64,000 bases of DNA from Providencia rettgeri (GTDB taxonomy: Bacteria; Pseudomonadota; Gammaproteobacteria; Enterobacterales; Enterobacteriaceae), in the NCBI RefSeq assembly GCF_013702265.1, contig NZ_CP059348.1:1178001-1242000 (forward strand), given 5' to 3'. Below the pieces are notes generated by a model that worked only from the letters and a program-made list of their open reading frames with translations, searched no databases and was not told the DNA's origin. A program made the position numbers and the translations under genes. Numbering within the stretch: position 1 is the first letter of the stretch; each line of letters opens with the position of its first letter. Below are positions 21,014-32,302 of the stretch, piece after piece.

Positions 21014-22003
21014 TTAAGGGGCAACAACCATGGATTGTTGATTGCGCTCAGACTGCAAACGAGATTGTATCTCTACGGCTTGTTGTCTCGTTGCAAAAGG
21101 CCCTAATTGAACACGGTAGATGCCATTGTAAGGCTGTAGACGACCCGGTACGTTAAACTGATTTTTTAAGTTATCCAACATACTTTGTGCATTCGCTTTG
21201 CTACTGATAGCACCAGCTTGAACTAAGAAACCACGTTCAGGCACGGATTCTGTCTCAGTGGCTTTCGGTGCAACTTGAGGTTCTGGTTGCTTGATGTTCA
21301 TATCCGGCATCGTTGGTTGCATTGGCTCTGCTGGCTGTTTTACAGGTAAGGCATTACTTGGCGCTGGGGATTCTTGCATCACTGGCGTCCCTAATGGGCC
21401 GGAACCTAATTGTGGACGATCCGGCAGGGCATAACTTTGTTTAACAAAGTTTGAACCTACAGTTCCAGGCCCAGATAAGCTTCCATCTGGAGCAACTTGG
21501 ATGGCATCAATCTTAATTTTTGTGGTCGTCATCAGATTTAAACGATCGGCGACTGCACGGGATACGGCAATACTTTTACCGGGAGTATAAGGACCACGAT
21601 CATTAATGCGAACTACCATCATACGTCCGTTCATCATGTTGGTAATACGAGCATAACTTGGGATTGGTAGTGTAGGGTGAGCGGCAGTTAACTCTACTGG
21701 GTTAGCGCGTTCACCAATGGCAGTCAATTGACCGGAAGCTTCTTGACCATAAATTGACGCATAGCCCACTTGGGAAAATTGCGCGGGTTCACGGACAATT
21801 TGGTATTGCTTGCCATTACGCTGGTAATCATTATTTGCCGTTGGGTGATAAGGCTCATAATGTGGCTCAGCACCCAACACATCTTGTGTAGGGACATTGG
21901 TGGGTACTGTTGGCTGCTGCTTAACGTCTTCGTTAATACACCCACTGAGTAATGTGGTTGCCATGGCGAGCATAATCCATTGTAAACGCATACTAAGCCT
22001 CAT
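21014..22003 (-). CDS. rlpA: septal-ring lipoprotein RlpA (lytic transglycosylase family)
   Basis: Outer-membrane lipoprotein. The lipobox LLSGC puts the lipidated Cys at residue 22. A double-psi beta-barrel domain (about 75-165; AHPTLPIPSYARITNMMNGR and INDRGPYTPG) is followed by a Pro/Gln-rich linker (about 200-250) and a C-terminal SPOR domain (about 253-329), which binds denuded glycan at the division site. Some family members cleave such glycan. The ATG at 22003 is one base after the mrdB stop (TAAAATG), so the two are probably translationally coupled. The length is 329 against 362 in E. coli, with the linker shorter. Confidence 0.95.
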   Translation of the reverse strand: MRLSMRLQWIMLAMATTLLSGCINEDVKQQPTVPTNVPTQDVLGAEPHYEPYHPTANNDYQRNGKQYQIVREPAQFSQVGYASIYGQEASGQLTAIGERANPVELTAAHPTLPIPSYARITNMMNGRMMVVRINDRGPYTPGKSIAVSRAVADRLNLMTTTKIKIDAIQVAPDGSLSGPGTVGSNFVKQSYALPDRPQLGSGPLGTPVMQESPAPSNALPVKQPAEPMQPTMPDMNIKQPEPQVAPKATETESVPERGFLVQAGAISSKANAQSMLDNLKNQFNVPGRLQPYNGIYRVQLGPFATRQQAVEIQSRLQSERNQQSMVVAP

Positions 22004-22004
22004 T

Positions 22005-23117
22005 TTATAAACTCTTAGATAAAAATTTTCTGTGGGTATGGATAGACATGATAATACCGAATCCAGCCATTAAAACAATTAAGGCTGAGCCCCCATAACT
22101 CACTAAGGGGAGGGGAACTCCCACGACAGGTAGAATACCACTCACCATACCAATATTAACAAACACATACACAAATAGGATTAGGATTAATCCGCCGACC
22201 ATGACTCGCCCGAAGGTGTTTTGCGCATTTGCTGCAATGTATAGCCCACGAATAATCAATAGGATATAAAGACCCAATAAGATCAAGACACCAATCAATC
22301 CAAGCTCTTCAGCTAATACAGCGAAAATAAAGTCGGTGTGACGTTCAGGTAAAAATTCTAGTTGAGACTGAGTACCTTCCAACCAGCCTTTACCCATTAA
22401 ACCACCAGAACCAATCGCAATTTTAGATTGGATGATGTGATAGCCTTTACCTAACGGGTCACTTTCTGGGTCAAGTAGCATCATGACTCGCGCTCTCTGA
22501 TAGTCATGCATTAAGAAGAACCAGAGCATCGGAATAAAGGCGGCAACGGCGACGGCAGCAACGGCAATTAAACGCCAGCTCATTCCCGCTAAAAATAGGA
22601 CAAATAGCCCTGATGCAGCAACAAGGATCGAGGTACCCAAATCTGGCTGAGCCGCTACCAGTAATGTTGGGACAAAAATAAACACGAGGGCAATACAGGT
22701 ATTTTTAAAGGTCGGCGGGCATGAGTCGCGGTTCATAAAGCGAGCCACCATGAGCGGCACTGCGATTTTCGCAATCTCTGATGGTTGGAATCGTACAAAG
22801 CCCAAATCTAGCCAGCGCTGAGCCCCTTTACTGATTTGCCCAAACACATCAACGAAGACTAATAGAATCACGCAGAAAATAAACAGGTGTGGTGCGAGGC
22901 TTTCATACATGCGAGGTGGAATTTGCGCCATCACGATCATCACTACAAAACCGGAAAAAATTTGCCCTAGTTTTCGCTCCATCATATCAGGATCTAACCC
23001 GCTAGCGCTCCACATGATGAAGGCGCTATAAGCGAGTAAGGCGATGATGATTAATAACATAGGCACATCAATGTGCAGACGTGTTGATAGTGATAATTTT
23101 CTCTTATCGTCAGTCAT
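22005..23117 (-). CDS. mrdB: peptidoglycan glycosyltransferase RodA (MrdB)
   Basis: SEDS-family polytopic membrane enzyme that polymerises lipid II in the elongasome, paired with PBP2. About ten hydrophobic segments are visible. The conserved SEDS motifs include the [17 protein letters not shown] region, [19 protein letters not shown], and the C-terminal [13 protein letters not shown]. The length of 370 equals E. coli RodA. The ATG at 23117 is 2 bp after the mrdA stop. Confidence 0.98.
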   Translation of the reverse strand: MTDDKRKLSLSTRLHIDVPMLLIIIALLAYSAFIMWSASGLDPDMMERKLGQIFSGFVVMIVMAQIPPRMYESLAPHLFIFCVILLVFVDVFGQISKGAQRWLDLGFVRFQPSEIAKIAVPLMVARFMNRDSCPPTFKNTCIALVFIFVPTLLVAAQPDLGTSILVAASGLFVLFLAGMSWRLIAVAAVAVAAFIPMLWFFLMHDYQRARVMMLLDPESDPLGKGYHIIQSKIAIGSGGLMGKGWLEGTQSQLEFLPERHTDFIFAVLAEELGLIGVLILLGLYILLIIRGLYIAANAQNTFGRVMVGGLILILFVYVFVNIGMVSGILPVVGVPLPLVSYGGSALIVLMAGFGIIMSIHTHRKFLSKSL

Positions 23118-23119
23118 GA

Positions 23120-25009
23120 TTAACGATCTTCCTCTGCACTGGCACCCGTACTTTCGACTTGGGTGTTGTTATCACCTAACAGGACATGGTCAAAGATTTG
23201 GCGAACAATATCACCAACTGCAGGGCCTGCTCCGCCGTTTTCTAAAATAATGGCAACGGAAATAGTGGGTTTATCATAAGGTGCATAAGCAATCATTAGT
23301 TTATGGTCACGCAAATGCTCGGCTAATTTGCTGGCATTATAGGTTTCATAACTAAATACCTGCGCCGTTCCTGATTTTGCAGCCACTTTATAAGGCGTCC
23401 CGACGAAACTACGCTTACCGGTACCATTTGGTGCATTGGCTACGCCGTACATACCCGTTTTGGCCAGTTCCCAATATCCAGAATGGATATCGCCAATTTG
23501 TCGAGTTTCTTTGTCTTCATAAGGCACCATGGCATCACCAAGTTTGGTTCCATACAGCAAATGAGGTGTTTTGACTTTTCCGTCATTAATCAACGTCATC
23601 AGTGCTTTAGACATTTGGATTGGTGTTGATGTCCAATAACCTTGACCAATCCCGACTGGGATGGTGTCCCCTTGGTACCATGGCTTTTTATAACGTTTTT
23701 GTTTCCATTCACGGGTCGGCATCAGGCCTTGACGCTCTTCAGAAAGGTCAATACCCGTATATTCCCCATAACCAAAGCGGGTCATCCAATCGGATAGACG
23801 ATCGATCCCCATGTCATAAGCGACTTGGTAGAAGAAGGTATCCGCGGATTCAATAATCGATTTGACCACATTTAGCTTACCGTGTCCCCAGCGTTTCCAG
23901 TCACGATAGCGTTTTTCTGAGCCAGGGAGTTGCCACCAGCCTGGATCGTAGATTGTGGTGTTTGGCGTAATCACTTTTTCGCTTAATGCCGCGACAGAGA
24001 TAAAGGGTTTCACCGTCGATGCGGGTGGATATAAGCCCTGAGTCGCGCGGTTGATCAACGGCCTGTTAGGGTTATTTAACAGGTCTTGGTAATCTTTGTT
24101 GGAAATTCCATTCACAAACAAGTTTGAATCGTAACTTGGTGTGGAAACCAACGCGAGGATCTCACCATTACGCGGGTCTGTGACGATGACTGCGGCACGG
24201 CTGGTGGTGAGGATTTTCTCAATATAAGTCTGTAATTCGAGATCGATAGTTAAATAGACATCACGACCTGCTTGCGGTGGCTGTTCGTGTAATTGGCGGA
24301 TCACTCGGCCACGGCTATTGACTTCAACTTCTTCGTAGCCCGTTTTACCATGTAAAACATCTTCATAGTAACGCTCAATACCTAATTTACCGATATCATG
24401 GCTGGCAGCGTAGTTTGGTAATAACCCTTCTTTATCAAGGCGTTCGACGTCTTTATCGTTAATTTTTGCGACGTAGCCGATAACGTGGGTTAATGCGGAA
24501 CCATACGGGTATGAGCGACGCTGGTAACTTTTCACTTCTAAGCCGGGAAAGCGATACTGATTAACGGCAAAGCGGGCAACTTGAACTTCATTTAGCTGCG
24601 TTTTCAGCGCAATAGAGGTAAAGCGACGAGAGCGTTTACGCTCTTTTTCAAAGTTGGTGATATCTTCGTCTGTAAGGTCAACAACATCCCGTAGCTTGTC
24701 GAGTGTTTCCTGTAAGTCATCGACTTTTTCAGGAACAATTTCTAGCTGATAAAAGGTGCTATTGAGGGCTAACTGAGTGCCTTTTCGATCATAAATAATG
24801 CCGCGGCTAGGCGCTATCGGCACCAATTTAATGCGGTTATCATTTGAGCGTGTTTGGTAATCGTCATGACGGACGACTTGTAGATGATACAAATTGGTCA
24901 CGAGGATTGAAGTAAGTATGACAATGACGCCGAAAGCAATTAATGCTCGGCGAATAAACAAAACTGATTCTGCGGTATGGTCGCGAAAAGGGGTGCGTTG
25001 TTGTTTCAT
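23120..25009 (-). CDS. mrdA: penicillin-binding protein 2 (MrdA)
   Basis: Class B transpeptidase of the rod-shape elongasome. One N-terminal membrane helix (about residues 25-45) precedes a pedestal domain and a transpeptidase domain. The catalytic motifs are STVK (in [13 protein letters not shown]), SAD (in [11 protein letters not shown]) and KSGT (in [10 protein letters not shown]). The length of 629 is close to E. coli PBP2 (633). It is upstream of mrdB with 2-bp spacing and 32 bp after the rlmH stop. Confidence 0.98.
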   Translation of the reverse strand: MKQQRTPFRDHTAESVLFIRRALIAFGVIVILTSILVTNLYHLQVVRHDDYQTRSNDNRIKLVPIAPSRGIIYDRKGTQLALNSTFYQLEIVPEKVDDLQETLDKLRDVVDLTDEDITNFEKERKRSRRFTSIALKTQLNEVQVARFAVNQYRFPGLEVKSYQRRSYPYGSALTHVIGYVAKINDKDVERLDKEGLLPNYAASHDIGKLGIERYYEDVLHGKTGYEEVEVNSRGRVIRQLHEQPPQAGRDVYLTIDLELQTYIEKILTTSRAAVIVTDPRNGEILALVSTPSYDSNLFVNGISNKDYQDLLNNPNRPLINRATQGLYPPASTVKPFISVAALSEKVITPNTTIYDPGWWQLPGSEKRYRDWKRWGHGKLNVVKSIIESADTFFYQVAYDMGIDRLSDWMTRFGYGEYTGIDLSEERQGLMPTREWKQKRYKKPWYQGDTIPVGIGQGYWTSTPIQMSKALMTLINDGKVKTPHLLYGTKLGDAMVPYEDKETRQIGDIHSGYWELAKTGMYGVANAPNGTGKRSFVGTPYKVAAKSGTAQVFSYETYNASKLAEHLRDHKLMIAYAPYDKPTISVAIILENGGAGPAVGDIVRQIFDHVLLGDNNTQVESTGASAEEDR

Positions 25010-25041
25010 CCCATTGCCATTGTGTACAAATTAATTCCTAA

Positions 25042-25512
25042 CTATTCCCGATGATATGGGTGATTAGTCGTAATACTCCATGCCCGATAAAGACTTTCGG
25101 CAACAAGGACGCGAACTAGCGGATGGGGTAGTGTTAGTGGTGATAGCGACCAACTTTGTTCTGCGGCATCTTTACATGCCGGAGCAAGTCCTTCAGGCCC
25201 ACCAATTAACAGACTGACATTACGACCATCTTGTTTCCACTTGTCTAACTGTACGGCTAATTTGGGTGTATCCCAACGATCTCCTGGAATATCCAGTGTG
25301 ACGATACGATTGCCTTTGCCGACAGCGGCAAGCATCAATTCACCTTCTTTTTCGAGAATGCGTTTGATGTCTGCATTTTTTCCACGTTTTCCTGCGGGGA
25401 TTTCGGTTAATTCGAAAGGCATATCTTTGGGAAAACGGTGAAGGTAATCCATAAAGCCGGTCTGTACCCAGTCCGGCATTTTAGTTCCGACAGCGATGAG
25501 TTGTAATTTCAA
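25042..25512 (-). CDS. rlmH: 23S rRNA (pseudouridine1915-N3)-methyltransferase RlmH
   Basis: SPOUT methyltransferase that modifies helix 69 of 23S rRNA in assembled 70S ribosomes. The SAM-binding knot is visible as [17 protein letters not shown] and [20 protein letters not shown]. The C-terminus NHPYHRE is invariant. The length is 156 against 155. The start is TTG at 25512 ([15 protein letters not shown] as in E. coli), with GGAG 7 nt upstream. It begins 2 bp after the rsfS stop. Confidence 0.97.
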   Translation of the reverse strand: MKLQLIAVGTKMPDWVQTGFMDYLHRFPKDMPFELTEIPAGKRGKNADIKRILEKEGELMLAAVGKGNRIVTLDIPGDRWDTPKLAVQLDKWKQDGRNVSLLIGGPEGLAPACKDAAEQSWSLSPLTLPHPLVRVLVAESLYRAWSITTNHPYHRE

Positions 25513-25514
25513 AC

Positions 25515-25832
25515 TCAGCTCCAGAGCTTTTCAAGTTCGTACATGCGGCGGCTTTCATCTTGCATGATATGGACGATGGCATCACCAAGGTCGACAACAA
25601 TCCAGTCTGAAATGCCTTGACCTTCAACACCGAGAGGCATTAAGCCATTTTTACGGCACGCATCAATTAAACGATCAGCCACAGACATCAGGTGACGAGT
25701 TGAGGTCCCTGTGCAGATGATCATTTGGTCAGTAACACTTGATTTCCCATGGACATCGATCGAAATGATATCTTCAGCTTTCGCATCTTCAAGTTGATCG
25801 ATAATAAATTGTTGGAGTTCAGTTCCTTGCAA
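25515..25832 (-). CDS. rsfS: ribosomal silencing factor RsfS
   Basis: Binds ribosomal protein L14 and blocks subunit joining in starvation. The conserved Iojap core is [22 protein letters not shown], followed by [15 protein letters not shown] and the end YELEKLW. The frame extends to a GTG at 25841. The TTG at 25832 has AGGTG six bases upstream and gives 105 residues, aligned with the E. coli protein (LQGTELQQF against MQGKALQDF), so I use it. E. coli has cobC between this gene and nadD, but here there is only an intergenic gap. Confidence 0.93.
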   Translation of the reverse strand: MQGTELQQFIIDQLEDAKAEDIISIDVHGKSSVTDQMIICTGTSTRHLMSVADRLIDACRKNGLMPLGVEGQGISDWIVVDLGDAIVHIMQDESRRMYELEKLWS

Positions 25833-26192
25833 AAGGTTCACCTTTCATTCAAATTGAGAGAATCTCTTGTTAAACACTATTCTTGTTAAAGACTATTCAT
25901 CATTGTGCTTTCTAGGGGGCTCCCCCTAGCAAAGTGTCGCCATTTTACCCCAGATTTTCACAAAAATCGGCTAAATTATTTTTTATTGGCGTAAGAGGGC
26001 AATTTATAGGGATATCTTATCCATTGGGCAAGATAATTATCGTAACTTTACAAATAAAATATCCCTATCTCTTGCGTATCAATATTCTAGAATAAGCGCT
26101 GAGTTGTGCAATTAATTAAATCGAAATTAAGTGAATAAAAGAGAATAAATTATTTGCTGATATTCCTATTTGGTTAATAGAAATAAAATTGC
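25833..26192. other. intergenic region where cobC is expected, with a tandem repeat and a palindrome
   Basis: No gene is visible in these 360 bp. A 16-bp unit TCTTGTTAAACACTAT (25865-25880) is followed directly by a second copy with one change (25881-25896). A perfect palindrome CTAGGGGG-CT-CCCCCTAG lies at 25912-25929 and has no U-tract, so it is not an ordinary terminator. The rest (25960-26190) is AT-rich and featureless to me. Confidence 0.7.
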
Positions 26193-26852
26193 TTATTTTT
26201 GATACAAATGTTGCTGTTGAATATAGTGATAAACCGCACGAGGCAGTAAATCCTCACAAGCCTGACCTTCGCTGAGTTGTTCACGTATTTCAGTTGCTGA
26301 AATATTAACCAGCGGTGTGTCGCCAATAAAAATCGAACCACAGGGCGTTTGGCTCAATATTTGCGGGTCTTGTACTTGATGCTGTTGCATCCACTGTTGC
26401 ATGTCAGGATCGCTAAAATGTGTGGCGTAACCTGGTCTCGCGCAGACCAGCAGATGGCATTTATCCAATAGCTGAGTCCAGCCATGCCAGGTATTAATGG
26501 ATAACAGGGAATCTTGACCAATAATGAACGCGAGAGGCTGTTTCTGACCAAGTTCTTGACGCAATTCACTGAGCGTTTCGATTGTAAAAGAGGGGGTGTT
26601 TCGCTGGAGTTCTCGCGTATCAACAGTAAACAGCGGGTTATTTTGAATGGCCAGTTTTACCATTTCTAATCGCTGGGTAGGGCTAGCTTCCGGTTGAGGT
26701 CGATGAGGTGGAACATGGTTTGGCAGCAAAATCACTTTTTGCAGTCCCACCTGATTAGCTAATGCTTCAACAGGGCGTAGATGCCCATAATGAATAGGGT
26801 CAAAAGTTCCCCCAAATAGCGCTTGTAGACCTTGTGGTTTAGCGTTCATCAT
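26193..26852 (-). CDS. nadD: nicotinate-nucleotide adenylyltransferase NadD
   Basis: Makes deamido-NAD from nicotinate mononucleotide and ATP, the penultimate step of NAD synthesis. The nucleotidyltransferase motif [12 protein letters not shown] is at the N-terminus, and the C-terminal ISATEIR motif binds ATP. The length is 219 against 213 in E. coli. Two adjacent ATG codons (26852 and 26849) are possible starts. It is 58 bp after holA. Confidence 0.97.
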   Translation of the reverse strand: MMNAKPQGLQALFGGTFDPIHYGHLRPVEALANQVGLQKVILLPNHVPPHRPQPEASPTQRLEMVKLAIQNNPLFTVDTRELQRNTPSFTIETLSELRQELGQKQPLAFIIGQDSLLSINTWHGWTQLLDKCHLLVCARPGYATHFSDPDMQQWMQQHQVQDPQILSQTPCGSIFIGDTPLVNISATEIREQLSEGQACEDLLPRAVYHYIQQQHLYQK

Positions 26853-26910
26853 TCATTACCATTTGATATCAGGTGATTTGTTTATCTGTGTTTTACTGAG
26901 CTACCGGCTA

Positions 26911-27945
26911 TTATCGCGGCAAAATAAAATGTTCAGCATCGGTTTTACCGCATAACACCATGGAAAGAGATTGCAAATCCGGCCATGAAGAGTGAGAAAA
27001 ATCCTGCTTAGTGTGAATTTCAGCTTGGGTGAGCAGCATTAACGCAGATTGTAATTGATGTAAGCTCAAACGTTGCAGCGCCTCGCCTAACAATCCTCGA
27101 CGGGTTTGCCAAACTTTATGTTGGTCAAATAGCGTTTTTAATGAGGTGGTAGCGGATTGACGTTTTAACGTGATCAGCAACATTAATTCCCGTTGGATAG
27201 CTCGCAGTAAAATGACAGGTTCAACATCTTCTTGCTTGAGCTGTTCAAGGATATGCCATGAACGGCGCGGCTTACCGGCTAGGATCGCATCAACCCAATG
27301 GTAGGGCGTAAAGTGGGCGGAATCATTCACCGCACTCTCGACACGAGGGTAAGTGAGCTTTCCATCCGGATAGAGCAGGGAAAGTCTCTCCAGCGCTTGC
27401 GCTAATCCCAATAAATTACCTTCATAGCAATAGCAAAGTAATTGGTTTGCTTCAGTTTCTAATGAGAGCCGCATTTGGCTAGCACGTTTAGAGACCCACT
27501 GCGGCAAACGCTGGTATTCAGGCGTTAGGCAACTGACATAGATACCATCTTGGCTGATGGCTTTGAACCAAGCACTATTTTCTTGCGCTTTGGTGAGTTT
27601 ATGTCCGCGTAGAACTAATAGCAGATCGGAATGAAGTAAACCTGCAAGCTGCGTTAGCTTGTCTGCCATCGCTGCATTCGGGCCATTTTCAGGCAAGAAC
27701 AGGGTGAGCATTTGGCGATTGGCAAATAGACTCAGCGCTTGGCAGAGACTAAAAATTTCATCCCAATCCGTATTTTGTTCTAAAGCGAAAGTAAAATGCT
27801 CTTCAAAACCTTGCTGGCGTGCAACTTGGCGGATAGCATCTTGGCTTTCTTGAATAAGAAGGGGCTCGGAGCCCCAAACGAGATAGCGGCCTCTTAGAGA
27901 CTCTTGTAACGAAGAGGCCAGCTGTTCAGGATAAATGCGTATCAT
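26911..27945 (-). CDS. holA: DNA polymerase III delta subunit HolA
   Basis: Clamp-loader subunit that opens the beta sliding clamp. It is an AAA+-like fold without a working Walker A motif. The N-terminus [34 protein letters not shown] corresponds to the E. coli delta clamp-binding region, shown here only in part (LVWGSEPLLIQES). The length of 344 is close to E. coli (343). The ATG overlaps the lptE stop by one base (TAATG), which implies coupled translation. Confidence 0.96.
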   Translation of the reverse strand: MIRIYPEQLASSLQESLRGRYLVWGSEPLLIQESQDAIRQVARQQGFEEHFTFALEQNTDWDEIFSLCQALSLFANRQMLTLFLPENGPNAAMADKLTQLAGLLHSDLLLVLRGHKLTKAQENSAWFKAISQDGIYVSCLTPEYQRLPQWVSKRASQMRLSLETEANQLLCYCYEGNLLGLAQALERLSLLYPDGKLTYPRVESAVNDSAHFTPYHWVDAILAGKPRRSWHILEQLKQEDVEPVILLRAIQRELMLLITLKRQSATTSLKTLFDQHKVWQTRRGLLGEALQRLSLHQLQSALMLLTQAEIHTKQDFSHSSWPDLQSLSMVLCGKTDAEHFILPR

Positions 27946-28484
27946 TATTCGGCAACAGGTTTCTCAGCCGCTTGCGCTTTCGCTTTTTCTAACTCAGCAC
28001 TGTGAACCAGAAGCAGTTTGCGCACGATGTTACGTGCTGCTTGTTGTTGCATCTCTTGCTTCACAATCTCGTTCTCAGCATCTTTTGCGAGCGCTTCTAA
28101 CGGGTTATCAAAGAAAGTCCGCACAACTTTTGTTTCCAGCGGATAAATAGCGCCATCCGGCATTAACACTTGCGCCTTCATGACCAGTGTCAGTTGTTTC
28201 TCCGCCGCTTTACCATCTTGATAAATCGAGACGGTATCGGTGCTTTCTGTTGAACCTACGATTTTCAAAATAGGCACATCAGCACGACCAGAATCGAGCA
28301 GAGTCACGTTATTGAGTCGCAGCTGTTCCCTGACCGCACGAGTTTGGTAACTGTATGGGTCGCCAGAACTTAACTGTAACGTTTTCAGTTCTTCGGGAAG
28401 TTGCGTGGTTCCTTGAAGACGAAAACCGCAACCTGCGGTGACGAGCACCGACAGGCTGAGAAATAGAGTTATCAGATAGCGCAC
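27945..28484 (-). CDS. lptE: LPS-assembly lipoprotein LptE
   Basis: Outer-membrane lipoprotein that plugs the LptD barrel and helps deliver lipopolysaccharide to the surface. The signal peptide and lipobox are [19 protein letters not shown], with the lipidated Cys at residue 19. The body is the LptE beta-sandwich, with SRAVRxQLRLN-type sequence [17 protein letters not shown]. The length is 179 against 193. The start is GTG at 28484 with AAGGAG upstream, 12 bp after leuS. Confidence 0.95.
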   Translation of the reverse strand: MRYLITLFLSLSVLVTAGCGFRLQGTTQLPEELKTLQLSSGDPYSYQTRAVREQLRLNNVTLLDSGRADVPILKIVGSTESTDTVSIYQDGKAAEKQLTLVMKAQVLMPDGAIYPLETKVVRTFFDNPLEALAKDAENEIVKQEMQQQAARNIVRKLLLVHSAELEKAKAQAAEKPVAE

Positions 28485-28496
28485 TTGGGCTCCTTA

Positions 28497-31079
28497 TCAG
28501 CCAACAACTAAGTTCAGTAATTTACCAGGTACGTAAATGACTTTACGGATGCTAACGCCTTCGAGGTATTTCGCGACGCTGCCTTCTTGTGATGCCATTT
28601 CCAGAACGAATTCTTGGTTAGCATCAGCAGGTACCGTAATACGACCGCGTACTTTACCGTTAACTTGAACAACAACCAGTTTAGTATCGTCGATCATGGC
28701 TTGTTCGTCAGCCACAGGCCAGCTTGCAAAATCGATATCGTCATTGTGACCTAATGCTTTCCACATTTCGAAACAAGCGTGTGGAATGATTGGCGATAAC
28801 ATCAGCGTGATAGCATCCAGAGATTCTTGAACTAAAGCGCGGTCTTGCTCAGTTTCTTGTGGAGCACGAACTAACTTGTTCATAAATTCCATGACCGCTG
28901 CGATAGCGGTGTTGAATGCGTAGCGACGACCCACATCGTCAGTCACTTTCGCGATGGTTTTATGTAAGTCGCGACGTAAATCTTTTTGTTCTGCAGTTAA
29001 TGCGCTGATGTCTAATGGCTGAGTTGCACCTTTTTGTGCGTGTTCATGAACTAAACGCCATACACGACGAACGAAACGGTTAGCCCCTTCAACGCTAGAC
29101 TCTTGCCACTCCAGCGTTAATTCTGGTGGCGCAGCGAACATCATGAACAGACGGACGGTATCAGCACCGTATTTTTCGACCATTAATTGCGGGTCGATAC
29201 CGTTGTTCTTAGATTTAGACATCTTGCTCATACCAGTATAAACCAGTTCATGGCCTTCGCTGTCTACCGCTTTAGTAATACGGTTTTTGTCATCACGTTC
29301 AACAATTGCATCCGCAGGAGAAACCCATACACGATGACCATCGCTACCGGTGTAGTAGAAGGCATCAGCCAGAACCATACCTTGGCACAGTAAACGTTTT
29401 GCTGGCTCATCAGAGTTCACCAGACCTGCATCACGCATTAATTTGTGGAAGAAGCGGAAATACATTAAGTGCATGATGGCGTGTTCAATACCGCCGATGT
29501 ATTGATCCACTGGCAGCCAATAGTTTGCTGCTTCTGGGTTCAACATGCCATCATCGTATTGTGGGCAAGTGTAACGTGCGTAGTACCAAGATGATTCCAT
29601 AAAGGTATCGAACGTATCGGTTTCACGCAGCGCTGGTTGACCATTAATGGTGGTTTTTGCCCACTCAGGATCCGCTTTAATCGGGCTAGTGATACCGTTC
29701 ATGGTGACATCTTCCGGTAAAATAACCGGTAATTGGTCTTCAGGAACTGGAACTACGGTACCATCTTCTAAGGTTGCCATTGGAATTGGCGCGCCCCAGT
29801 AACGTTGACGGGAAACACCCCAGTCACGTAAGCGATAATTGACTTTGCGTTGACCCGCACCAAGCGAAACCAGTTTATCTGCGATCGCGTTGAAGCCAGC
29901 TTCGTTGCTTAAACCAGTAAACTCACCTGAGTTGATCAGGGCATTTTTCTCAGTCATCGCTTCTTGAGATAAGTCAGGTGTGTTGCCTTCAGCATCTGCA
30001 ATCACTGCTTTGATTGGTAGGTTGTATTTATGGGCAAATTCCCAGTCACGTTGGTCGTGAGCTGGAACGGCCATCACTGCGCCTGTGCCGTATTCCATCA
30101 GAACAAAGTTCGCGACCCAAATTGGTAATTTTTCTTGGGTTAATGGATGAACGACATACAGACCTGTTGCCAGACCTTTTTTCTCCATGGTTGCCATATC
30201 CGCTTCTGCGGTTTTGGTATTACGGCACTCATCGATAAAGTCGGCTAATTCGCTATTCGCTTTGGCAGCTTCTTGCGCTAATGGGTGACCTGCAGCAACC
30301 GCCACATAAGTCGCGCCCATAAAGGTATCTGGGCGGGTGGTGTAGACTGTTAATTTGTCTGCACGGTCGGCAACATCAAAAGTGATTTCCACACCTTCTG
30401 AGCGACCAATCCAGTTGCGCTGCATGGTTTTAACTTGTTCTGGCCAATCTTCCAGTTTGTCCAAGTCATTGAGCAGTTCTTCAGCGTAGTCGGTGATTTT
30501 GATAAACCACTGAGGGATCTCTTTACGCTCAACTTGGCTATCGCAGCGCCAGCAGCAGCCGTCGATAACTTGTTCGTTTGCGAGAACGGTTAAGTCATGT
30601 GGACACCAGTTTACTGCGGAGGTTTTTTTGTAGACCAAGCCTTTTTCATACAGCTTAGTGAAGAACCACTGTTCCCAACGGTAATATTCTGGCGTACAGG
30701 TGGTCACTTCGCGGTTCCAATCGTAACCGAAGCCCAGCATTTTCAGCTGACCTTTCATGTAATCGATATTGGCGTAAGTCCATGGTGCAGGCGCGGTGTT
30801 ATTTTTAACAGCAGCACCTTCAGCTGGCAGACCAAACGCATCCCAACCAATTGGTTGCAGAACGTTTTTACCCAGCATACGCTGGTAGCGGGAGATCACG
30901 TCACCAATGGTGTAGTTACGAACGTGGCCCATGTGTAGTCGACCAGAAGGGTAAGGTAGCATGGACAGGCAGTAGTATTTTTCTTTGCTGTTGTCTTCTG
31001 TCACTTTGAACGTTTGGTGTTCATCCCAGTGACGCTGTACTTTAGGCTCTATATCTTCTGGACGATATTGTTCTTGCAT
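28497..31079 (-). CDS. leuS: leucyl-tRNA synthetase LeuS
   Basis: Class Ia aminoacyl-tRNA synthetase. The HIGH signature is present as HMGH in [15 protein letters not shown] (about residues 41-55). The CP1 editing domain includes [15 protein letters not shown]. The KMSKS loop is in [14 protein letters not shown] (about residue 620). A C-terminal tRNA-binding domain follows. The length of 860 equals E. coli LeuS. The zinc-type cysteines CPHD and CCWRCDS are visible. The start is ATG at 31079, the first gene of the leuS-lptE-holA-nadD run. Confidence 0.99.
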   Translation of the reverse strand: MQEQYRPEDIEPKVQRHWDEHQTFKVTEDNSKEKYYCLSMLPYPSGRLHMGHVRNYTIGDVISRYQRMLGKNVLQPIGWDAFGLPAEGAAVKNNTAPAPWTYANIDYMKGQLKMLGFGYDWNREVTTCTPEYYRWEQWFFTKLYEKGLVYKKTSAVNWCPHDLTVLANEQVIDGCCWRCDSQVERKEIPQWFIKITDYAEELLNDLDKLEDWPEQVKTMQRNWIGRSEGVEITFDVADRADKLTVYTTRPDTFMGATYVAVAAGHPLAQEAAKANSELADFIDECRNTKTAEADMATMEKKGLATGLYVVHPLTQEKLPIWVANFVLMEYGTGAVMAVPAHDQRDWEFAHKYNLPIKAVIADAEGNTPDLSQEAMTEKNALINSGEFTGLSNEAGFNAIADKLVSLGAGQRKVNYRLRDWGVSRQRYWGAPIPMATLEDGTVVPVPEDQLPVILPEDVTMNGITSPIKADPEWAKTTINGQPALRETDTFDTFMESSWYYARYTCPQYDDGMLNPEAANYWLPVDQYIGGIEHAIMHLMYFRFFHKLMRDAGLVNSDEPAKRLLCQGMVLADAFYYTGSDGHRVWVSPADAIVERDDKNRITKAVDSEGHELVYTGMSKMSKSKNNGIDPQLMVEKYGADTVRLFMMFAAPPELTLEWQESSVEGANRFVRRVWRLVHEHAQKGATQPLDISALTAEQKDLRRDLHKTIAKVTDDVGRRYAFNTAIAAVMEFMNKLVRAPQETEQDRALVQESLDAITLMLSPIIPHACFEMWKALGHNDDIDFASWPVADEQAMIDDTKLVVVQVNGKVRGRITVPADANQEFVLEMASQEGSVAKYLEGVSIRKVIYVPGKLLNLVVG

Positions 31080-31576
31080 GGCACCGATAATCCTATGGTG
31101 AATAATCGCTACAGTTTAGTCTGTAGCAGGTGAATGTCTTTTCTATAAAATGGATCCGCATAGCATAGCGGATCACACATGAAAACAACAATGCCGAAAG
31201 CCATTGTGTCTGTAAAAAACGATGAATCGTCGATTAGATGAATTTACAGGGACTTGGTCTTGCTGTTTCAGCTGTTTGTTATATTTTGTGCTACATAGTG
31301 GTTGGCGATACGTTGATGAAACTAAGAGCGCGCACAAAATAATAAGCGTATCGCCTATCATAATTCAATTTACTACCTAAAACTTGAACTATTTCAGGGT
31401 GAATTCGCTTTGTTCGCAATTTTATTTGAACTTAGAACACGTTAGATAATTTTTTAAGAGATTTCAAGCGCAGAAAAGTGACAATCAAAAAAACGAGGTG
31501 AATTTTGTGCGGGTAAGAAACGTTGAGGGAAAAGTTGCAAAAAGCCCTGTCGGACTTTCTGCAACCTAAAGCGAGA
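31080..31576. other. intergenic region between gltL and leuS
   Basis: It contains the leuS promoter region and the gltL terminator. A hairpin with 7-bp arms GATCCGC (31153-31159) and GCGGATC (31168-31174) sits 75-95 bp before leuS and may be in its leader. The small open frame at 31173-31361 has no ribosome-binding site or recognisable family and I do not call it. Nothing else is evident. Confidence 0.6.
31534..31565 (-). terminator. terminator of gltIJKL
   Basis: Stem GTTGCA (31534-31539) against TGCAAC (31560-31565), with further pairing of AAAG/CTTT and CC/GG inside and a short loop. Leftward it is followed by TTTTCCC. It lies 11 bp past gltL. Confidence 0.8.
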
Positions 31577-32302
31577 TTAATGTAAGATTTTTGCCAGAAA
31601 ATCTTTCGCGCGGTCTGATTTCGGATTAGCGAAGAAATCCTCTTTTTTACTATCTTCGATGATTTTCCCTTCATCCATAAAAATCACACGGTTAGCCACT
31701 TTTTTCGCAAAGCCCATTTCGTGTGTTACCACCATCATGGTCATACCTTCATTCGCTAACTCCACCATAACATCCAGCACTTCGTTGATCATTTCTGGAT
31801 CGAGGGCAGAAGTTGGTTCATCAAACAGCATGGCAATCGGATCCATACACAGCGCGCGAGCGATAGCGACACGTTGCTGTTGACCACCAGAGAGCTGCGC
31901 AGGGAATTTATTGGCATGGCTCGCCAATCCCACACGCTCCAGTAATTTTAAGCCTTTAGCTTCAGCGGCTTTTTTGTCGCGATTTAACACTTTAACTTGC
32001 GCTAATGTTAGGTTCTCAATAATGGAAAGGTGAGGGAACAGTTCAAAGTGTTGGAACACCATGCCGACTTTTGAGCGCAGCTTCGCAAGGTCAGTTTTTT
32101 TGCTATTAACTTGGATATCGTTAACGAAAATTTCACCCTGTTGAATTGGCTCCAACCCATTTACTGTTTTTATTAATGTGGATTTACCAGAACCAGACGG
32201 CCCGCATACAACCACAACTTCGCCTTTTTTGACTTCAGTTGTGCAATCTGTGAGCACCTGAAATTGGCCATACCATTTCGATACATTTTTCAGGGTAATC
32301 AT
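31577..32302 (-). CDS. gltL: glutamate/aspartate ABC transporter ATPase GltL
   Basis: ATP-hydrolysing subunit of the GltIJKL importer. The Walker A motif is GPSGSGKST (about residues 34-42), the signature motif is [15 protein letters not shown], Walker B is [14 protein letters not shown], and the switch histidine is in VVTHEMG. The length of 241 equals E. coli GltL. Its ATG overlaps the gltK stop (ATGA), so translation is coupled. It is the last gene of the operon. Confidence 0.97.
   Translation of the reverse strand: MITLKNVSKWYGQFQVLTDCTTEVKKGEVVVVCGPSGSGKSTLIKTVNGLEPIQQGEIFVNDIQVNSKKTDLAKLRSKVGMVFQHFELFPHLSIIENLTLAQVKVLNRDKKAAEAKGLKLLERVGLASHANKFPAQLSGGQQQRVAIARALCMDPIAMLFDEPTSALDPEMINEVLDVMVELANEGMTMMVVTHEMGFAKKVANRVIFMDEGKIIEDSKKEDFFANPKSDRAKDFLAKILH

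Noticed and set aside
31173-31361. 62-codon leftward frame between gltL and leuS
   Set aside because: No Shine-Dalgarno, no recognisable domain, and it overlaps the leuS leader hairpin.
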